Positions 47,910 through 59,040 of a stretch of DNA of 64,000 nucleotides are shown piece after piece. The stretch covers positions 1,984,001 to 2,048,000 of the forward strand of contig AP017895.1 of NCBI GenBank assembly GCA_002355935.1. The letters are read 5' to 3'. The position numbers and the translations under genes were made by a program. The notes under the pieces were generated by a model. It saw only the letters and a program-made list of their open reading frames with translations, was not told where the DNA came from and searched no databases. The DNA is from Rothia aeria (GTDB lineage: Bacteria > Actinomycetota > Actinomycetes > Actinomycetales > Micrococcaceae). The first letter of the stretch is position 1. Each line of letters begins with the position of its first letter.

Positions 47910-49526
47910 TTAGCGGATGCGGCGCGGTTTAATACGTGCCGGAGCCCGGTAGAACAGGGCCGCCGCCTCCACATGGTGGGTGTTGGGGTACATGTCGTAG
48001 CCGCGTACCTGCACCAAATCCCAGCCGAGTTCACGCAGGATCGCGGTGTCCCGCCCCAGCGCCGCAGGGTCGCACGCCACGTAGAGGATACGCCCCGGTG
48101 ACAGCTTATTCAGCCGTTCCAAAGTTTTCTTGCCCGCGCCTTCACGGGAAGGGTCAAGTACCACGGCGTCAATATGGGGCAGCTCGTCCAGTTCAAGAGC
48201 CGTTTTCAGATCCAGGAGGGTGCGCGCCACATCCCCGTGGATCACCTCAATACGGGTGCCTTTGGCCGATTCGCTGCGGGCCGCGCCGTCGGGGGCGAAA
48301 TTGGCGCGCGCATCCCGGTGCGTCACCGGTGAGCCCTCAACACTGACCACGGTGCCGCGCTCGCCCACCGCATCGGCAAGAGCGGCAGTAAACAGGCCCG
48401 CGCCAGCGTACAAATCAAGAGTGCATTCGCCTTCAGCCGGCCGCAGCATCGTCAGCATAGTTCCCACCAGTGCTGACGGGGCGCAGCGGTGCACCTGCCA
48501 GAACCCGCCAGCAGAGACCTGGTAACTGAACCGGCGGGCGCCGAAAGTAACGTCCTCGGTCACGGATTTCAGGCCGCCGCCCAGAAGCACATCCCCTGAC
48601 GTACCCTGCGGTAGGGGCTGCGCAGGCTGGGGCGCACCCCGTACTCCGGTTTAGCGTTTGACCGGTTCTCGGGTGTGAAAAATAACGAAATTTTGCGTTT
48701 CGCCAAGTCCCCCACAGCTTCTCAGCCTGCCGGTAAATGGGCTGGGACACCTCGCTGGCCGTAAAACGCGGGTCTACGGTGAGCTGAATGAGGATACGGC
48801 CCGCGAAGAAAGCGCCGCATCTACCTGCCGGATACCGTGTAAATCTAGTTCGTGCAGGTTCAGCTGCCGCAGCTCGCGCGCCGCTAACGGGAAGTCGATC
48901 ACGGGTACGGCCCGTGAACTCTGGTGCGGGTACATGCCGATACGCCAGCCGGAGGGGGTTTTCACCACGGTGTACCGCACCCGCGAGCGCCACGACAGGT
49001 CCCCTTCGGTGAGGTCTTTGGTGGGCATTGGCTCGACGGTCAGACTGGTAATGAGAGGCGAGTCGGGCGATATGCCGCCCAAGCGGATCAGCTGGGTGCG
49101 TAGCGTATCTGTTTTGTATGCGCGCTGTGTGGCGGGGTCAATATGGCCGTATTCCATGCCGCCCAGCAGCTCTTTCACACCGGTTGCAGCGGCCCGTTCT
49201 TCATCGGTGAGCAGGGAGTTGCCCTGCACCCAGGGGTGTTCTCGTCGCGCTGGTGATGGGGTGTCTATTGCCACGGCGTCCGCGAAATAGTAGCGGTTTT
49301 TAGGGCCGATGTCGGTGATGCGGGCCTGCACGGTCTCTCCCGTGAGGGCGTGCCGCACGAACACTACGCCTTTTTCGCTGCGGGCCACGAAGGCGCCGCC
49401 GTGTGCGGGTGATTCACAGGTGAGGCGCACCAAGTCTCCGATGGCATAACCGCTTACCGGCTCGGTGCCGCGGCTAGGTGCGGTGTTTGTGGGCACACGC
49501 GTCGAGGTGCTGTCGAGCTGACGCAC
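47910..49526 (-). CDS. TRAM-domain class I SAM-dependent RNA methyltransferase (TrmA/RlmD family), several frameshifts
   Basis: The first 60 or so residues form a TRAM RNA-binding domain (GDLVRLTCESPAHGGAFVARSEKGVVFVRHALTGETVQARI). The central domain shows DLSWRSRVRYTVVKTPSGWRIGMY. The SAM domain has QVHRCAPSALVGTML, LDLYAGAGLFTAALADAVG, VLDPSREGAGKKTLERL and YVACDPAALGRD with the catalytic Cys, as in 5-methyluridine methyltransferases. The frame breaks at least three times between about 48620 and 48800. The GTG at 49526 follows AGGAG. Target base unknown. It is part of the conserved actinobacterial block next to the permease and dxs. Confidence 0.86.
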
Positions 49527-49647
49527 GCATCGTCTCCTAACATACTGTAGTAATTGTGAAGTATTTTACACCCGGCGCGGGGCACTAACCGTTCAACCCT
49601 CCCACAGACGGGGTAAAAATTCAATATTTTTATCGCCAATCCCACGC

Positions 49648-51704
49648 TTAGGTAGCGCCTGTTTTTCCCCGGTACAGGGCGGGACGGTGCACCCGGTGGG
49701 TGGGTGGTTCTTCGCTGCTGGGAGGCTGTGCGGGTGCGTTCATTTCCCCCGGCTGGGTCTCGGCGGCGTGGAGAGCCCACGGTACGGTGGCGGTTGCCAC
49801 TCCCGGTTCGTGCAGCAGCGCTTTTTGAGCCTGCGCACGGTGCGGCGGTGCAGTATCTCTTGCCACCAGTGCGCCACCACGAACTCGGGCAGGTACACCA
49901 CCACCACGTCGCGCGGGGATTTTTTGCGTTTCCGCCGCACATAGTCCAGCACCGAGGACACCGTGTCCCGGTACGGTGAGTCGATCACCGATAGCTGCAC
50001 CGGGATGTGCAGCATATCCCAGCGTTCTTTCACGGTGGCCAGCAGCTGACGGTCGTTATTGACGGTCAGCGCCTCTATGGTGGAGGGGCGCGCGGCCCGG
50101 GCGTAGGCTAACGCCCTGAGGGCGGGCTGGCGTACCCGCTCAATATAGACCACGGCGTGCACGCGTGAGGGTAGGGCTGCGGCGTCGGCGGCCGCCTCCT
50201 GATCCAGCGGTATTTCGGTTAGTTTATCCACGCGGGCGTAGTGCCTGCGGGTCATGAGCATCACCTCGGACAGAAGCAGAATGAATGTGAGCGACAGCCA
50301 GGCCCCAGCCAAGAATTTGGTGCCCACCACGGTTACCAGCACCAGGGCGGTGACCACCACCCGACTGCGCTGACAGTGATGTCGCGGGCGAGTTTGCGCC
50401 GCGCCGACGGTTTTAGGGTAATGCGTAGTTTACGCAGACGGAACCGTACCACCGCCACCTGGGTGAGCAGCATTGAGGTGCACATGCCCACCACGTACAG
50501 CTGGATGAGGGCGAACACATCGGCTGCGAACAGCACCGTGAAAAGTACCGAGATCACCCCGAGCAGGATCACGCCGTTACTGTACAGCCCGGTGGAGTCC
50601 ACGCTCCGAAGCCGGTGCGGCAGATAGTGCCGGTCGGCGATTGCTGAGGCCCCAATGGGGAACCCGATAAACGCAGTCAGTGAGGCGATCACCAGCACGG
50701 ACACTGTTGCTAAGGCCAGCAGTGTGGGGATGAGGTCGTTCCCGTATACGGCGAACGCCACCTGGTACAGGGCCGGTTTCTGGTGTATTGGCTGGTTGGG
50801 GCTGCTCGGGTCTGCGCTCAAGTACCGGTTGGGGTTTTGCACCAGCTGCACCCCACTCTGCCGCGCCAAATAGAGGATGCTCACCAGCAGAACCCCGGTG
50901 ATGACGATCATCAGCATGAGTGTCAGTGCCGCATTGCGTTGCTTGGGTGCTTTGAAGAACCGCACCGAGTTGGAGATAGTTGAAACCCCGAAAGTGCCAC
51001 CGCCCCGGCCGAGAAGGACCGGGAGAGCAGCAGCACCAGGAACACCCCGTCAAGGCTTGCGTGCGGGGTTTCGGGGGTGAGCGTGTACCCGGCGGATTCG
51101 GCGCGTGCTAAGGTTCCGGTGAATGCCTGCAGCAGCCCGTACACCAGGGTGATCCCTAAAAGGGCCAGAAAAATGTAGAGCGGCCAGTGGGCTAACCGGC
51201 CCATCAGCTGCACCCCGCGCAGGCACACCACGCTCAGAACCACAATCAGGGTGACTGCAATACCAGCCCGGAAGCCCTGCAGCTGCGGGAAAAGCGCGGT
51301 AATAAACGTTGCCGCCGAAGACATTGACACCGCTACCGTGAGCACATAGTCCAGCAGCACGGAGGCGCCCAGCACCACGGCCGGGCGGCGGCCCAGTTTG
51401 CGGCGTACCAGGGCGAAATCGCCCTCAGCTGCGACCTGCCGGATGTTATACCGGTAGGTTCCACGATCACGAGCCCCACCACGGCGATGGCGAACCCCAC
51501 CCACGGCGAGTAGGTGAGTGCACCGGCCCCGGCCACGGCAAGGATAAGAATCACCTCATCGGCGGCGTAGGCCACCGACGAAATCCCGTCAGAACCCAGC
51601 AAGGGCAGGGCGTAGCGCTTCGGTAGCGACGTGGCCGCCAACTGCCGAGAATCCACCGGCCCACCGGTGAGCGCGCGACGCATCCTACCCCAACGATTGT
51701 TCAC
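49648..51704 (-). CDS. APC-family permease, at least five frameshifts
   Basis: The start MNNRWGRMRRALTGGPVDSR is followed by LPLLGSDGISSVAYAADEVILIL, a helix pair typical of APC-superfamily permeases next to TrkA genes in actinobacteria. About a dozen hydrophobic helices follow in changing frames (for example VVLGASVLLDYVLTVAVSMSSA, LALLGITLVYGLLQAF, TLMLMIVITGVLLVSILYL, LLGVISVLFTVLFAADVFALI). A cytosolic C-terminal domain of about 150 residues contains VHAVVYIERVRQPALRALAYARA and ends RGKTGAT. Adjacency to two divergent TrkA-type genes suggests potassium or amino-acid transport controlled by NAD binding. About 680 residues if whole. Confidence 0.78.
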
Positions 51705-51906
51705 GGTTTAAGGCTATCCCGCCCGCCTCTAAAGCTCAATTTATGCGGTGCCCTTGTTTTCCCGGCTGCGGTCCCGTCATAGGGCAGGGGGTCAGGCGCC
51801 GCCCCGCGGGGAGCTGTACACTCTTAACTATGAGCGAGCCTGACGGTTTGAGGGGGTCACATCATTCCCCGCCGCGCACAGTAACCGGCTCAACCCTAGG
51901 AGAACT

Positions 51907-52664
51907 ATGCCGCACTTTGTGATTATGGGCGCCGGGCGAGTTGGCGTCATGCTCGCCCGAACCCTCGAAGCGTCCGGGCACACCGTGGCCGTGATTGACC
52001 AGGATATCCGCGCATTCCAGCCGCTGCGGAAGAACTTTGGCGGTAAGCTCGTCACCGGCGTGGGTTTTGATAAAGAGACGCTGGAACGCGCCGGGATAGA
52101 GGGCGCCTACGCCTTTGCCGCCGTATCCTCAGGGATAATTCCAATGTGATTGCCGCCCGTGTGGCGCGTGAGACGTTCAAGGTGAAGAACGTGGTTGCCC
52201 GCGTGTACGACCCGAACCGGGCGGAGTTCTTTCAGCGCATGGGCATCCCCACTGTTGCGGCGGTGCGCTGGTCAACCGACCAGGTGCTGCGCCGTATCCT
52301 GCCCGAGCAGGCGATCCGGGGTGACTACCGGGAGGCATCTGGGCGTCTGATTCTCACCGAATTGCCGCTTCATGAGGAGTGGGCCGGGCACGCACTGGTC
52401 GATATTGAGGCTGCTACGGGTGCGCGCATCGCCTACATCACCCGGTTCGGCGAGGGGATGCTCCCCCGGCCCGATACGAGCTACCAGCAGGGTGATACTG
52501 TGCACGCCATGGTGCGCACCGATGAGGCGACCGAGATCGCCCGTATCCTCTCCCAGGCGCCTAAGGATACTGAGGGTGAACGCCACGACCCGCGGGACGC
52601 ATGGGCTGGGGCTTTCGCCGCCGAGCCAGCCGCCGTGAAAAGCGATAACCCGCACACCAACTAG
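51907..52664 (+). CDS. TrkA-family potassium uptake regulatory protein (CeoB-like), one frameshift
   Basis: The N-terminal NAD-binding RCK domain starts HFVIMGAGRVGVMLARTLEASGHTVAVIDQD; the C-terminal TrkA-C part contains HALVDIEAATGARIAYITRFGEGMLP. The frame breaks near 52132; one G restores AVSSGDNSNVIAARVARETF. AGGAG precedes the ATG at 51907. It is the first of two adjacent TrkA-like genes, in the order known from actinobacterial CeoB-CeoC pairs, and is divergent from the permease. Repaired length is about 253 residues. Confidence 0.9.
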
Positions 52665-52682
52665 CCGGATAAGGGACACCAC

Positions 52683-53335
52683 GTGAAAGTACTAATTGTT
52701 GGGGCAGGCTCGGTGGGCGCCTCTATCGCCCGGGAGCTGCACGCCAGCGGCCACGAAATCACCATTATCGATTCAAAGCCTGAGACGAAAAAACGCGCCA
52801 ACTTGCCGCAAGTGCAGTGGTTTATTGGGGATGCCTGTGAGCTGTCGGTGCTGAAGCTGGCCGTACCCGAAGAGAGCGAAGTGGTGGTGGCCGCCACCGG
52901 TGACGACAAGGCAAACCTGATGGTTTCACTCCTGTGCCGCAGCGAGTACGGGGTGCCGCGCACCGTGGCGCGCGTGAATAACCCCGCAATGAGTGGCTTT
53001 TTGACGAGTCGTGGGGTGTGGATGTGGCGGTCTCCACCCCGCGCCTGATGACCGCCCTTGTGGAGGAGGCTGTTGAAGTGGGCGATGTGGTGCGCCTGCT
53101 GACCCTGCAGGCTGGCGGGGCCACCCTGGTGGAGTACACGGTGCCGGAGGATCACCCGGTGATCGGGTACCGGGTGGATCATGTGCAGTGGCCTACGGAT
53201 ACGGTACTCACCGCTATCTTGCGGGACGGTGCGCCGATCGCCCCGTCGGCTGATGTTGTTCTTGAGGGCTCAGACGAGCTGTTTTTCATTACCACTATCG
53301 CTGGTGAAGACCAGATCCGCGCGCTTTTCGCCTAG
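52683..53335 (+). CDS. TrkA-family potassium uptake regulatory protein (CeoC-like), one frameshift
   Basis: MKVLIVGAGSVGASIARELHASGHEITIIDSKPE is the NAD-binding start; VVVAATGDDKANLMVSLLCRSEYGVPRTVARVNNP is the core. After a break near 52990, where one A restores NPANEWLFDESWGVDVAVST, the C-terminal TrkA-C domain runs through GDVVRLLTLQAGGATLVEYTVPEDHP to the stop at 53335. It lies 18 bp after the first TrkA gene and should act with it as a heteromeric gate for the permease. About 218 residues repaired. Confidence 0.9.
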
Positions 53336-53383
53336 TGGATAACCGGGTCGGGTACCGTGCCGACTACCCCCGGTGAGACAAGA

Positions 53384-53427
53384 AACGGCGGGATGCGCCC
53401 CATCCTTCTGGGGAGCATCCCGCCGTT
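53384..53427 (+). terminator. Terminator after the TrkA pair
   Basis: AACGGCGGGATGC pairs with GCATCCCGCCGTT, and an inner CCCCA/TGGGG pair extends the stem. It lies 48 bp after the stop and between convergent genes, so it may serve both. Confidence 0.75.
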
Positions 53428-53496
53428 AGCGTGGCAAGAGGTACGGCCCGCGAATCCGGTGCCGATACTGCGGCACGGAAATACTCGAAGGGGCGT

Positions 53497-55510
53497 TTAG
53501 TCTCCCCCGCCGCCGCCTCCACCGTCTGAACCGCCGAAATCTCCCCCGCCGCTGCTGTCGCATCCTGAGAAGTCGGAGCCACCCATATCGCAGTTCTCCC
53601 AGCCGCCGAAGTCTCCGCTAACGTCCCAGTCGATATCCGCCCCGTAGGCGTCACCCGCGCGGGTGTTATGCGGCCAGTACCAGCAGACGGCGGGAAGCTC
53701 GCTCGACTCTGCACGGTCGGCACGCATATTTTCCAGCAGCTGTTCCCGTACCGCGTGCACCCCGTCGAATGCGTAGGCCGACCCGGCGAGGGCGGCCGCG
53801 TAGAAGGCGCTCATTGAGGGCTCCGCCGTGGCACGATTGCCTTCGGCAAGCTCGGGGAACTGCTTCAGGCAGGCTGACCGTATTTTCTCGCTGAGTGCTT
53901 TCGCTTCGGCGAGCACCCGCGGAGGCACCCCGGTTGGTTCGTCCGCGTCCGCAGGCTCGTCATTGACCACACTGAAAAGGTGCGCAAGCCGGGCGGTGTC
54001 AATATTCTGCAGCTCGGTGAGGCCGCCAGCGGCGTACACTACCGATTCTGCCAGCGCACGACGGGTGCGGGTGGCAGCGATCTGCGCGCTTAACCGGCGG
54101 ATATTGTTCTCCGTGCGGCGGCTGAGGTTATCCGGGGCGGTGATTCCTGTCGTGTTCACCCACTCGTGCAGGTTCGCCAAAAACAGTGCATCGTGCCCGG
54201 TTTCGGAGCGTGCCTCAAGCACAGAGTTCAGTGCCTCTTCGCGGTGACGCGCGTATTTGGCGTAAAACCGGTTTCCGGTTGTCTCAACGTAGTCGTGCAG
54301 GTGCGGCACAATAGCCAGTGCCGCTTTCACATAAGCCACCACCTCAAGGGAAGCCTCGTACTCGCGGTGGAATTTGCTCAGCACCCGGGTCAGGTTCGTG
54401 GCCGCTACCAGCCGCTCCAACGCCTGCGGGTACAGCTCATACATTTGTTTCAGCGCCGGCTGCGCAATAACCGGGCGGGTGTTTGGGCACAGCGACAGCA
54501 TATGCCCCGTATTATTGAGCCCGTCTGTCAGCAGCGCCTCCAGGGTGCGGGTAAAACCGGCAAGCGCACCCACCAGCTGCTTATTGCCTTCCCGGCGGGC
54601 GTGCAGAAGCACCGGGTTTAACGCCCGCACGGTTTCACGCGCCTGCGCCTGCGCCTGCTCAAGACTGTTGTGTAACGCCTGCACGTGCGGGTGCAGTACC
54701 GTCCCGCGTGCCGCGTCCACAAGCGGGTTGTGCCACTGCCCCATCCCCATGCGGGAGAACCTACGCTGGTGAGCACAACATATGAGTTTGCCATTGCCTG
54801 GGCGCGCTCTTGCAGGTACGCCTGTGACCCGGGCTCGTGCCTGTCCATGCTGTCGCACCGCTGGTAGGCGCGCTCCACCAGCTGCTGCAGACGCTCCACC
54901 CGTTCGGTGGTCTCCTCCGTGATGGGTTCCCTTACCGCTTCGACTGTGAGCCGGTTCTGCACGGTACGCATCGCCCGGTCTGCGCACCACACATACGAGT
55001 ACGCCCTCTCACGCCCCTGCTCAGCGTTGAGTTTGTGCAGCGGGGCGTCCAGGTACGCGACCGCGGTGCGGGGGCTTACCCCGAAGAAGTCACGGGAATG
55101 CGGTGCAACGGTGGGGGTTCGCAGCTGCCCCAGCACCCAGTACCGCACCGGGTAGTACGGCAGGAACGTAACAATGGGAGCGATGAGGAATACATACACG
55201 AGCGGGGCGCCCAGCCGCACGGCGGTGGTAGCGAACCCATCCGGCGCTTCCCAGGGGCGGAATAGTTCTAACACCAGTAGCCCGTAGACTGCTACCAGCA
55301 CTGTACGCGCCGCTCTGTTGAGCGGGTGCCAGTATACGCGCCGCACAGCTTTAAACGCCCACAGGCGGTTTACGACAGGCGCCAGCAGCCCAAGAATAAC
55401 CGTCAGCCACGCACCCTGGTGAAAAACGGACGAGCCAGGCAGTAAAAAGCACATGCCCAGAAGGGCTAAAGCCACAACAGCATATACATAGTAACGAATA
55501 TTTTTCTCAT
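53497..55510 (-). CDS. Unknown membrane protein with Gly/Asp-rich C-terminus, frameshifted
   Basis: I do not recognise this gene. The N-terminal third has about four hydrophobic helices (YYVYAVVALALLGMCFLLPG, AWLTVILGLLAPVVNRLW, VLVAVYGLLVLELF, APLVYVFLIAPIVTFLPYYP). The rest is a long, mostly helical cytosolic part with many Glu/Arg/Leu heptad-like stretches. The tail is rich in Gly, Ser and Asp (GGSDFSGCDSSGGGDFGGSD) and ends GGGGGGD. The frame changes near 54765. I place the start at the ATG at 55510 by assuming one lost A in an A-run, giving MRKNIRYYVYAV; longer in-frame starts up to 55667 would overlap the DUF3159 gene. It sits inside the conserved block between trkA and DUF3159. Confidence 0.6.
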
Positions 55511-55623
55511 GGTTGGGTTTCTCGCCGCATACGACCCATCCCCTACCGGACGGTACCGCACCACTGGTATCGTCCGGCACGAGCCGGGCCGCACACGATT
55601 CTCTATTATCGGTTTTTATAAGG

Positions 55624-56354
55624 TTATGAGTCTTGAACGGCGCGGTTTTCCTCAGGGGCAGACACACGCCACGCCACCCACAAAGTCAGCGCGTACAGCG
55701 GAACACCCATCACCAGACGAGTAACCCCAGCGCCTCGGTCGCACCCGCAAAGTATAGCGGCAATTGCACCACTAAGCGTAACCCCAGCAGCGCAACAAAA
55801 TCCACGTTGCAAGAATATACGACTTCAAGCGTGCTGGCTTCTCACGCCAGCGCACACCCTCGTCCCGGATAAACCCGAACAGCAGCCCAAACAACGGCCA
55901 CCGCAGCGCAATTGAAATGAGCGAAGCAAGCAGATACCCGCCACTTACGAAGAACCCGGGAACATAAAAGCATTAGCGTCCCCAGTGGAATGGGCCGACC
56001 AGGCACAAACAGCCACACCCACCACGCCCGAAAGCGCCGGAACCAGCTTAGAACGCTGCACCAAACGGGCCACCGTAAACACCCCGGAGGTCACCAGGGA
56101 GGCGATGAGGGCATAGGTGAGCTGTTTCGTCACCACAAAAACAACCAGAAACAGAGTCGCCGGAAGTAACGACTCCACCACCCCGCGCCAGCCACCCAGC
56201 GCGTGCAGCACATCCACATCACCGTTGGCGGTACGGCGCAGTTTACCGCCTATGCTCGCACTGAACGAGCTCCCCACAGATTCCCCGTAGAACCCGTCCT
56301 CTCACGCCCGGCGGAGGTGTTGTGCGGGCCCGGTTCACGTTCCGTAGCGGGCAT
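55624..56354 (-). CDS. DUF3159 membrane protein, about three frameshifts
   Basis: The start MPATEREPGPHNTSAGRERTG (ATG at 56354) leads, after a break near 56290, to GESVGSSFSASIGGKLRRT and VDVLHALGGWRGVVESLLPATLFLVVFVVT, then helices LTYALIASLVTSGVFTVARL and LVPALSGVVGVAVCAWSA. A second break near 55955 joins ISIALRWPLFGLLFGFIRDEG, and a third near 55780 leads to TRLVMGVPLYALTLWVAWRVS. This order and the GVPLYAL ending are DUF3159 features. The protein is a polytopic membrane protein of unknown function, conserved in actinobacteria next to the OB-fold, DUF3710 and dut genes. Confidence 0.82.
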
Positions 56355-56866
56355 TTTTTGTCCTTTCCGTCAGCAGTAGTTGCGGCACGATCTCATAGCG
56401 CGGGTTATAGATACGCGGGTCCCCGGGTACTGGCTGAGCATCCCCGAGCAGCGCAATAGTGAACCGGCCAGCACCCCGGCACTGAGCGCTGCCCGTGCCA
56501 GATGAGGCTCACCCGGCTGCCCGGCTCAAACGGCGGGGTGCGCGCAAACGCCGCCAATTCCGATGTCTCGGTGGGCGCTTTGGCACCCAGTGGGCCGCTG
56601 ACCGCTTTTGAGGCGGGCGTGTTTGAGGAGTCGTCAATGTCCTCACCGGGTGGTTCAACAACCAGCGGAATCCCCAGAACAGCCAGAGGGCTCACCCGCT
56701 GCAGCAGCCGTGATTTAGCGACCACCAGCTCAGCCCGATACACGGGTTTGGCATCCAGCGGCGGAATCCACACCTGGTCGATCCTGCCCGCTAAACGCAC
56801 GCGAAAACGCTCGGGGTACCCAACCGGAGGCTGAGACCCCGAGCGGTCAGAAAGCACCCGAACCAT
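56335..56866 (-). CDS. OB-fold nucleic-acid-binding protein of the dut/DUF3710 block, one frameshift
   Basis: The sequence VGYPERFRVRLAGRIDQVWIPPLDAKPVYRAELVVAKSRLLQRVSPLAVLGIPLVVEPPG resembles the OB-fold domain proteins found at this position in actinobacteria. A low-complexity insert precedes FEPGSRVSLIWHGQRSVPG. The frame changes near 56490; the new frame gives RFTIALLGDAQPVPGDPRIYNPRYEIV, a family-like ending, and a stop at 56335 that overlaps the DUF3159 start. The start at 56866 overlaps the DUF3710 stop. The three genes are translationally coupled. Nucleic-acid binding is inferred from the fold. Confidence 0.72.
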
Positions 56867-57732
56867 TAGCCGATTTCAGTGATCTCAGGGCCACGGCGTG
56901 GAAGCGGACGCAGCTTGCTCTTATCGTCCTGCTCTTCTGGTTCGTCCTCGTCATCGGCGGTGGCAATATCCTGCGCGGGCACCACCAGCGGCAGCAGCTC
57001 ACGCGGCGGGCGGGGCTCATCGCCGCGATCAACGATCACGGAGCGGAACACCTCATCAATAGCCTCGGCGGCTTCCTCATTATCGAGCACAGCCTCACCG
57101 GAGATCACACCGCGCAAGAACCAGCGGGGACCGTCCACGCCCACGAACCTGGCCACACGCTCACCACGTTTGCCGTCTTCGGTTACGGCGGGCAGGCGGG
57201 TGAGCATCTCCACACCAAACACGCCCTCATACATCTCGACGGTACCGCCCTGCGAAGCCACGGATTCGGCCAGCTCTTCACGAATATCGTCCCAGATACC
57301 GCTCGACCGGGGCGCCGCAAACGCCTGAATCTGAATGGTGGCACCCTTACGGATACAGGTCGCGGCAATCACAACACCGCTTGCCTCTTCCACCTCTAGG
57401 CGCAGGCGCATCCCATCAAGCAGCTTAATGTACACGGAGCCAAGGTTAGCGTAGTCTTCGGTGTCTTCCACCTCGTCCATATCGAGCGGGCCCTCGGTAC
57501 GGTCATAGACGATGACTTTCAGGGATTCGTCCTCAACGTATGCGGGGACGGGATCGGCCTTATCTTCCTCTTCCGTATCGTACTCGTCTTCGTCGATACC
57601 TTCGGTGTCCTCAGCCTCGTCATAGTCATCGTAGTCGTCGTACTCGTCATACTCGTCGTAGTCATCGTACTCGTCATACTCTTCGACGTCGTATTCTTCT
57701 TCGGCACGTTTTTTCTTGCTGAAACCAAACAC
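56866..57732 (-). CDS. DUF3710 protein with Asp/Tyr repeat tract
   Basis: The first 60 residues are extremely acidic, with tandem Tyr-Asp-Glu/Asp units (for example YDEYDDYDEYDEYDDYDDYD) after a basic MFGFSKKKRAEEE. The globular part has NLGSVYIKLLDGMRLRLEVEEASGVVIAATC, IQIQAFAAPRSSGIWDDIREELAESV and RFVGVDGPRWFLRGVISGEAVLD, the DUF3710 pattern. It is 288 residues with an intact frame. The biochemical role is unknown. The conserved neighbours are dut upstream and an OB-fold gene downstream, which overlaps its stop. Confidence 0.88.
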   Translation of the reverse strand: MFGFSKKKRAEEEYDVEEYDEYDDYDEYDEYDDYDDYDEAEDTEGIDEDEYDTEEEDKADPVPAYVEDESLKVIVYDRTEGPLDMDEVEDTEDYANLGSVYIKLLDGMRLRLEVEEASGVVIAATCIRKGATIQIQAFAAPRSSGIWDDIREELAESVASQGGTVEMYEGVFGVEMLTRLPAVTEDGKRGERVARFVGVDGPRWFLRGVISGEAVLDNEEAAEAIDEVFRSVIVDRGDEPRPPRELLPLVVPAQDIATADDEDEPEEQDDKSKLRPLPRRGPEITEIG

Positions 57733-57825
57733 TTAGTTATCCCTCACTGTATACGTACTACTCAATATCTTACGCGTAGAGTGCCTGTTACGGCGTTCAA
57801 GCGCGCCGCACGCGCGTGCCGTGCG

Positions 57826-58270
57826 CTACTTCAGTCCGCTGGATCCAAACCCGCTGACGCCGCGTTCGGTCTCATCCAGTTCTGCAACAACCACGAAGTT
57901 CGCCTGCTCGTAGCGCTGAATAACCAGCTGGGCAATACGGTCGCCGCGTTTAATCTGGAAAGGCTTAGTAGGGTCGGTATTGAGCAGGGTCACCATAATC
58001 TCGCCGCGGTACCCGGAATCCACCGTACCGGGGCGTTCACAATGGTGATGCCGTGTTTAACGGCCAGCCCGGAGCGCGGATGCACCAAACCCACGTACCC
58101 TCAGGCAGGGCGAGGGCGAGGCCGGTGGGCACGAGGGCTCTCTCACCGGGGTTCAGGGTGAAGTCTACGCGCGAGCGCAGATCGGCGCCCGCATCGCCCG
58201 GTTTGGTGTAGGCGGGGGCGGGCAACTCGGGGTCGAGCATTTTGATCTGAACGTTAATGGGGTTAATCAT
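57826..58270 (-). CDS. dut: Deoxyuridine 5'-triphosphate nucleotidohydrolase, two frameshifts
   Basis: Dut hydrolyses dUTP to dUMP and keeps uracil out of DNA. Visible motifs after joining frames: DAGADLRS (I), [16 protein letters not shown] (II-III region), [31 protein letters not shown] (IV) and [11 protein letters not shown] (V, the Gly-rich C-terminal arm). Breaks lie near 58100 and 58030. The ATG at 58270 gives [19 protein letters not shown]. About 148 residues, the trimeric dUTPase size. It is transcribed with DUF3710 and divergent from DUF3093, as in other actinobacteria. Confidence 0.93.
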
Positions 58271-58478
58271 GCTCTTCACTCTACCCAAGCGGAGGCAAAA
58301 AATCATGTGGGAACCCGGCTGCTGCCCGCCTCTAAAGCGGCGGTTGAAGGCCTCCGGGTAAGGGTCACGATGGGGTTCGTTACAATGAGTGTGGTAACTC
58401 GTTCGCCTATTGTAACTGGTTGCGGCACGCACACACTGTTCCCCTTCGCGCCCAACCGGCTTCTTGAAGGGATGTTCT

Positions 58479-58945
58479 GTGACTTCTTCACCCGCCGCAT
58501 CGTCCAAACCGCTGTACCGTGAGCGTCTAGCTCCGGGGGTGGGCACGTGGCTTCTGGTGCTCGTGACCGGGGGCGCATCCTACCTGGTGGGGCGCCGATC
58601 AGTATCCCTGTGGGCGTGATTGCGGGGGCTGTGGTATCTGCTGTGTTGGGTTGGCTGCTGTATGCCTCATCACCGGTGATTGAGGTTTCCGCCGAGTGGG
58701 TGCGGGTTGGCCGTGCCCGCATTGAGCGGGAGTATATTGGCCGGGTGCAGGCGTTTCGGGGTGATGATGCACGCCGCGCCGCTGGGCCGGAGCTGGACGG
58801 GCGCGCCTACATGTGTTTCCGCCCGTGGGTTACCCCTAAGGTTCGGCTGCAGATTACTGACCCGGCGGATCCTACACCGTACTGGCTGGCTTCTTCACGG
58901 CACCCGGAGAAGCTGGTGCAGCTGCTTGATACAGCTGAGGATTAG
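58479..58945 (+). CDS. DUF3093 membrane protein, one frameshift
   Basis: The GTG at 58479, after GAAGGGA, gives [38 protein letters not shown]. After a break near 58595 it continues [42 protein letters not shown], so there are two adjacent helices. A soluble part follows with [51 protein letters not shown]. This is the DUF3093 pattern. Its role is unknown. It is divergent from dut with about 210 bp between. Confidence 0.85.
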
Positions 58946-58986
58946 GGCTGTTCCGCTGGTACGGACGGGCGGTATTGGGTATGGAT

Positions 58987-59018
58987 AAGGGCAGGTTCCC
59001 GTGTGGAGTCCTGCCCTT
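58987..59018. terminator. Terminator between DUF3093 and DUF4193
   Basis: A 9-bp stem AAGGGCAGG/CCTGCCCTT closes a 14-nt loop between two convergent genes and may serve both strands. Confidence 0.65.
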
Positions 59019-59040
59019 GTCGCGTAGTGTGGTTGGTGTT

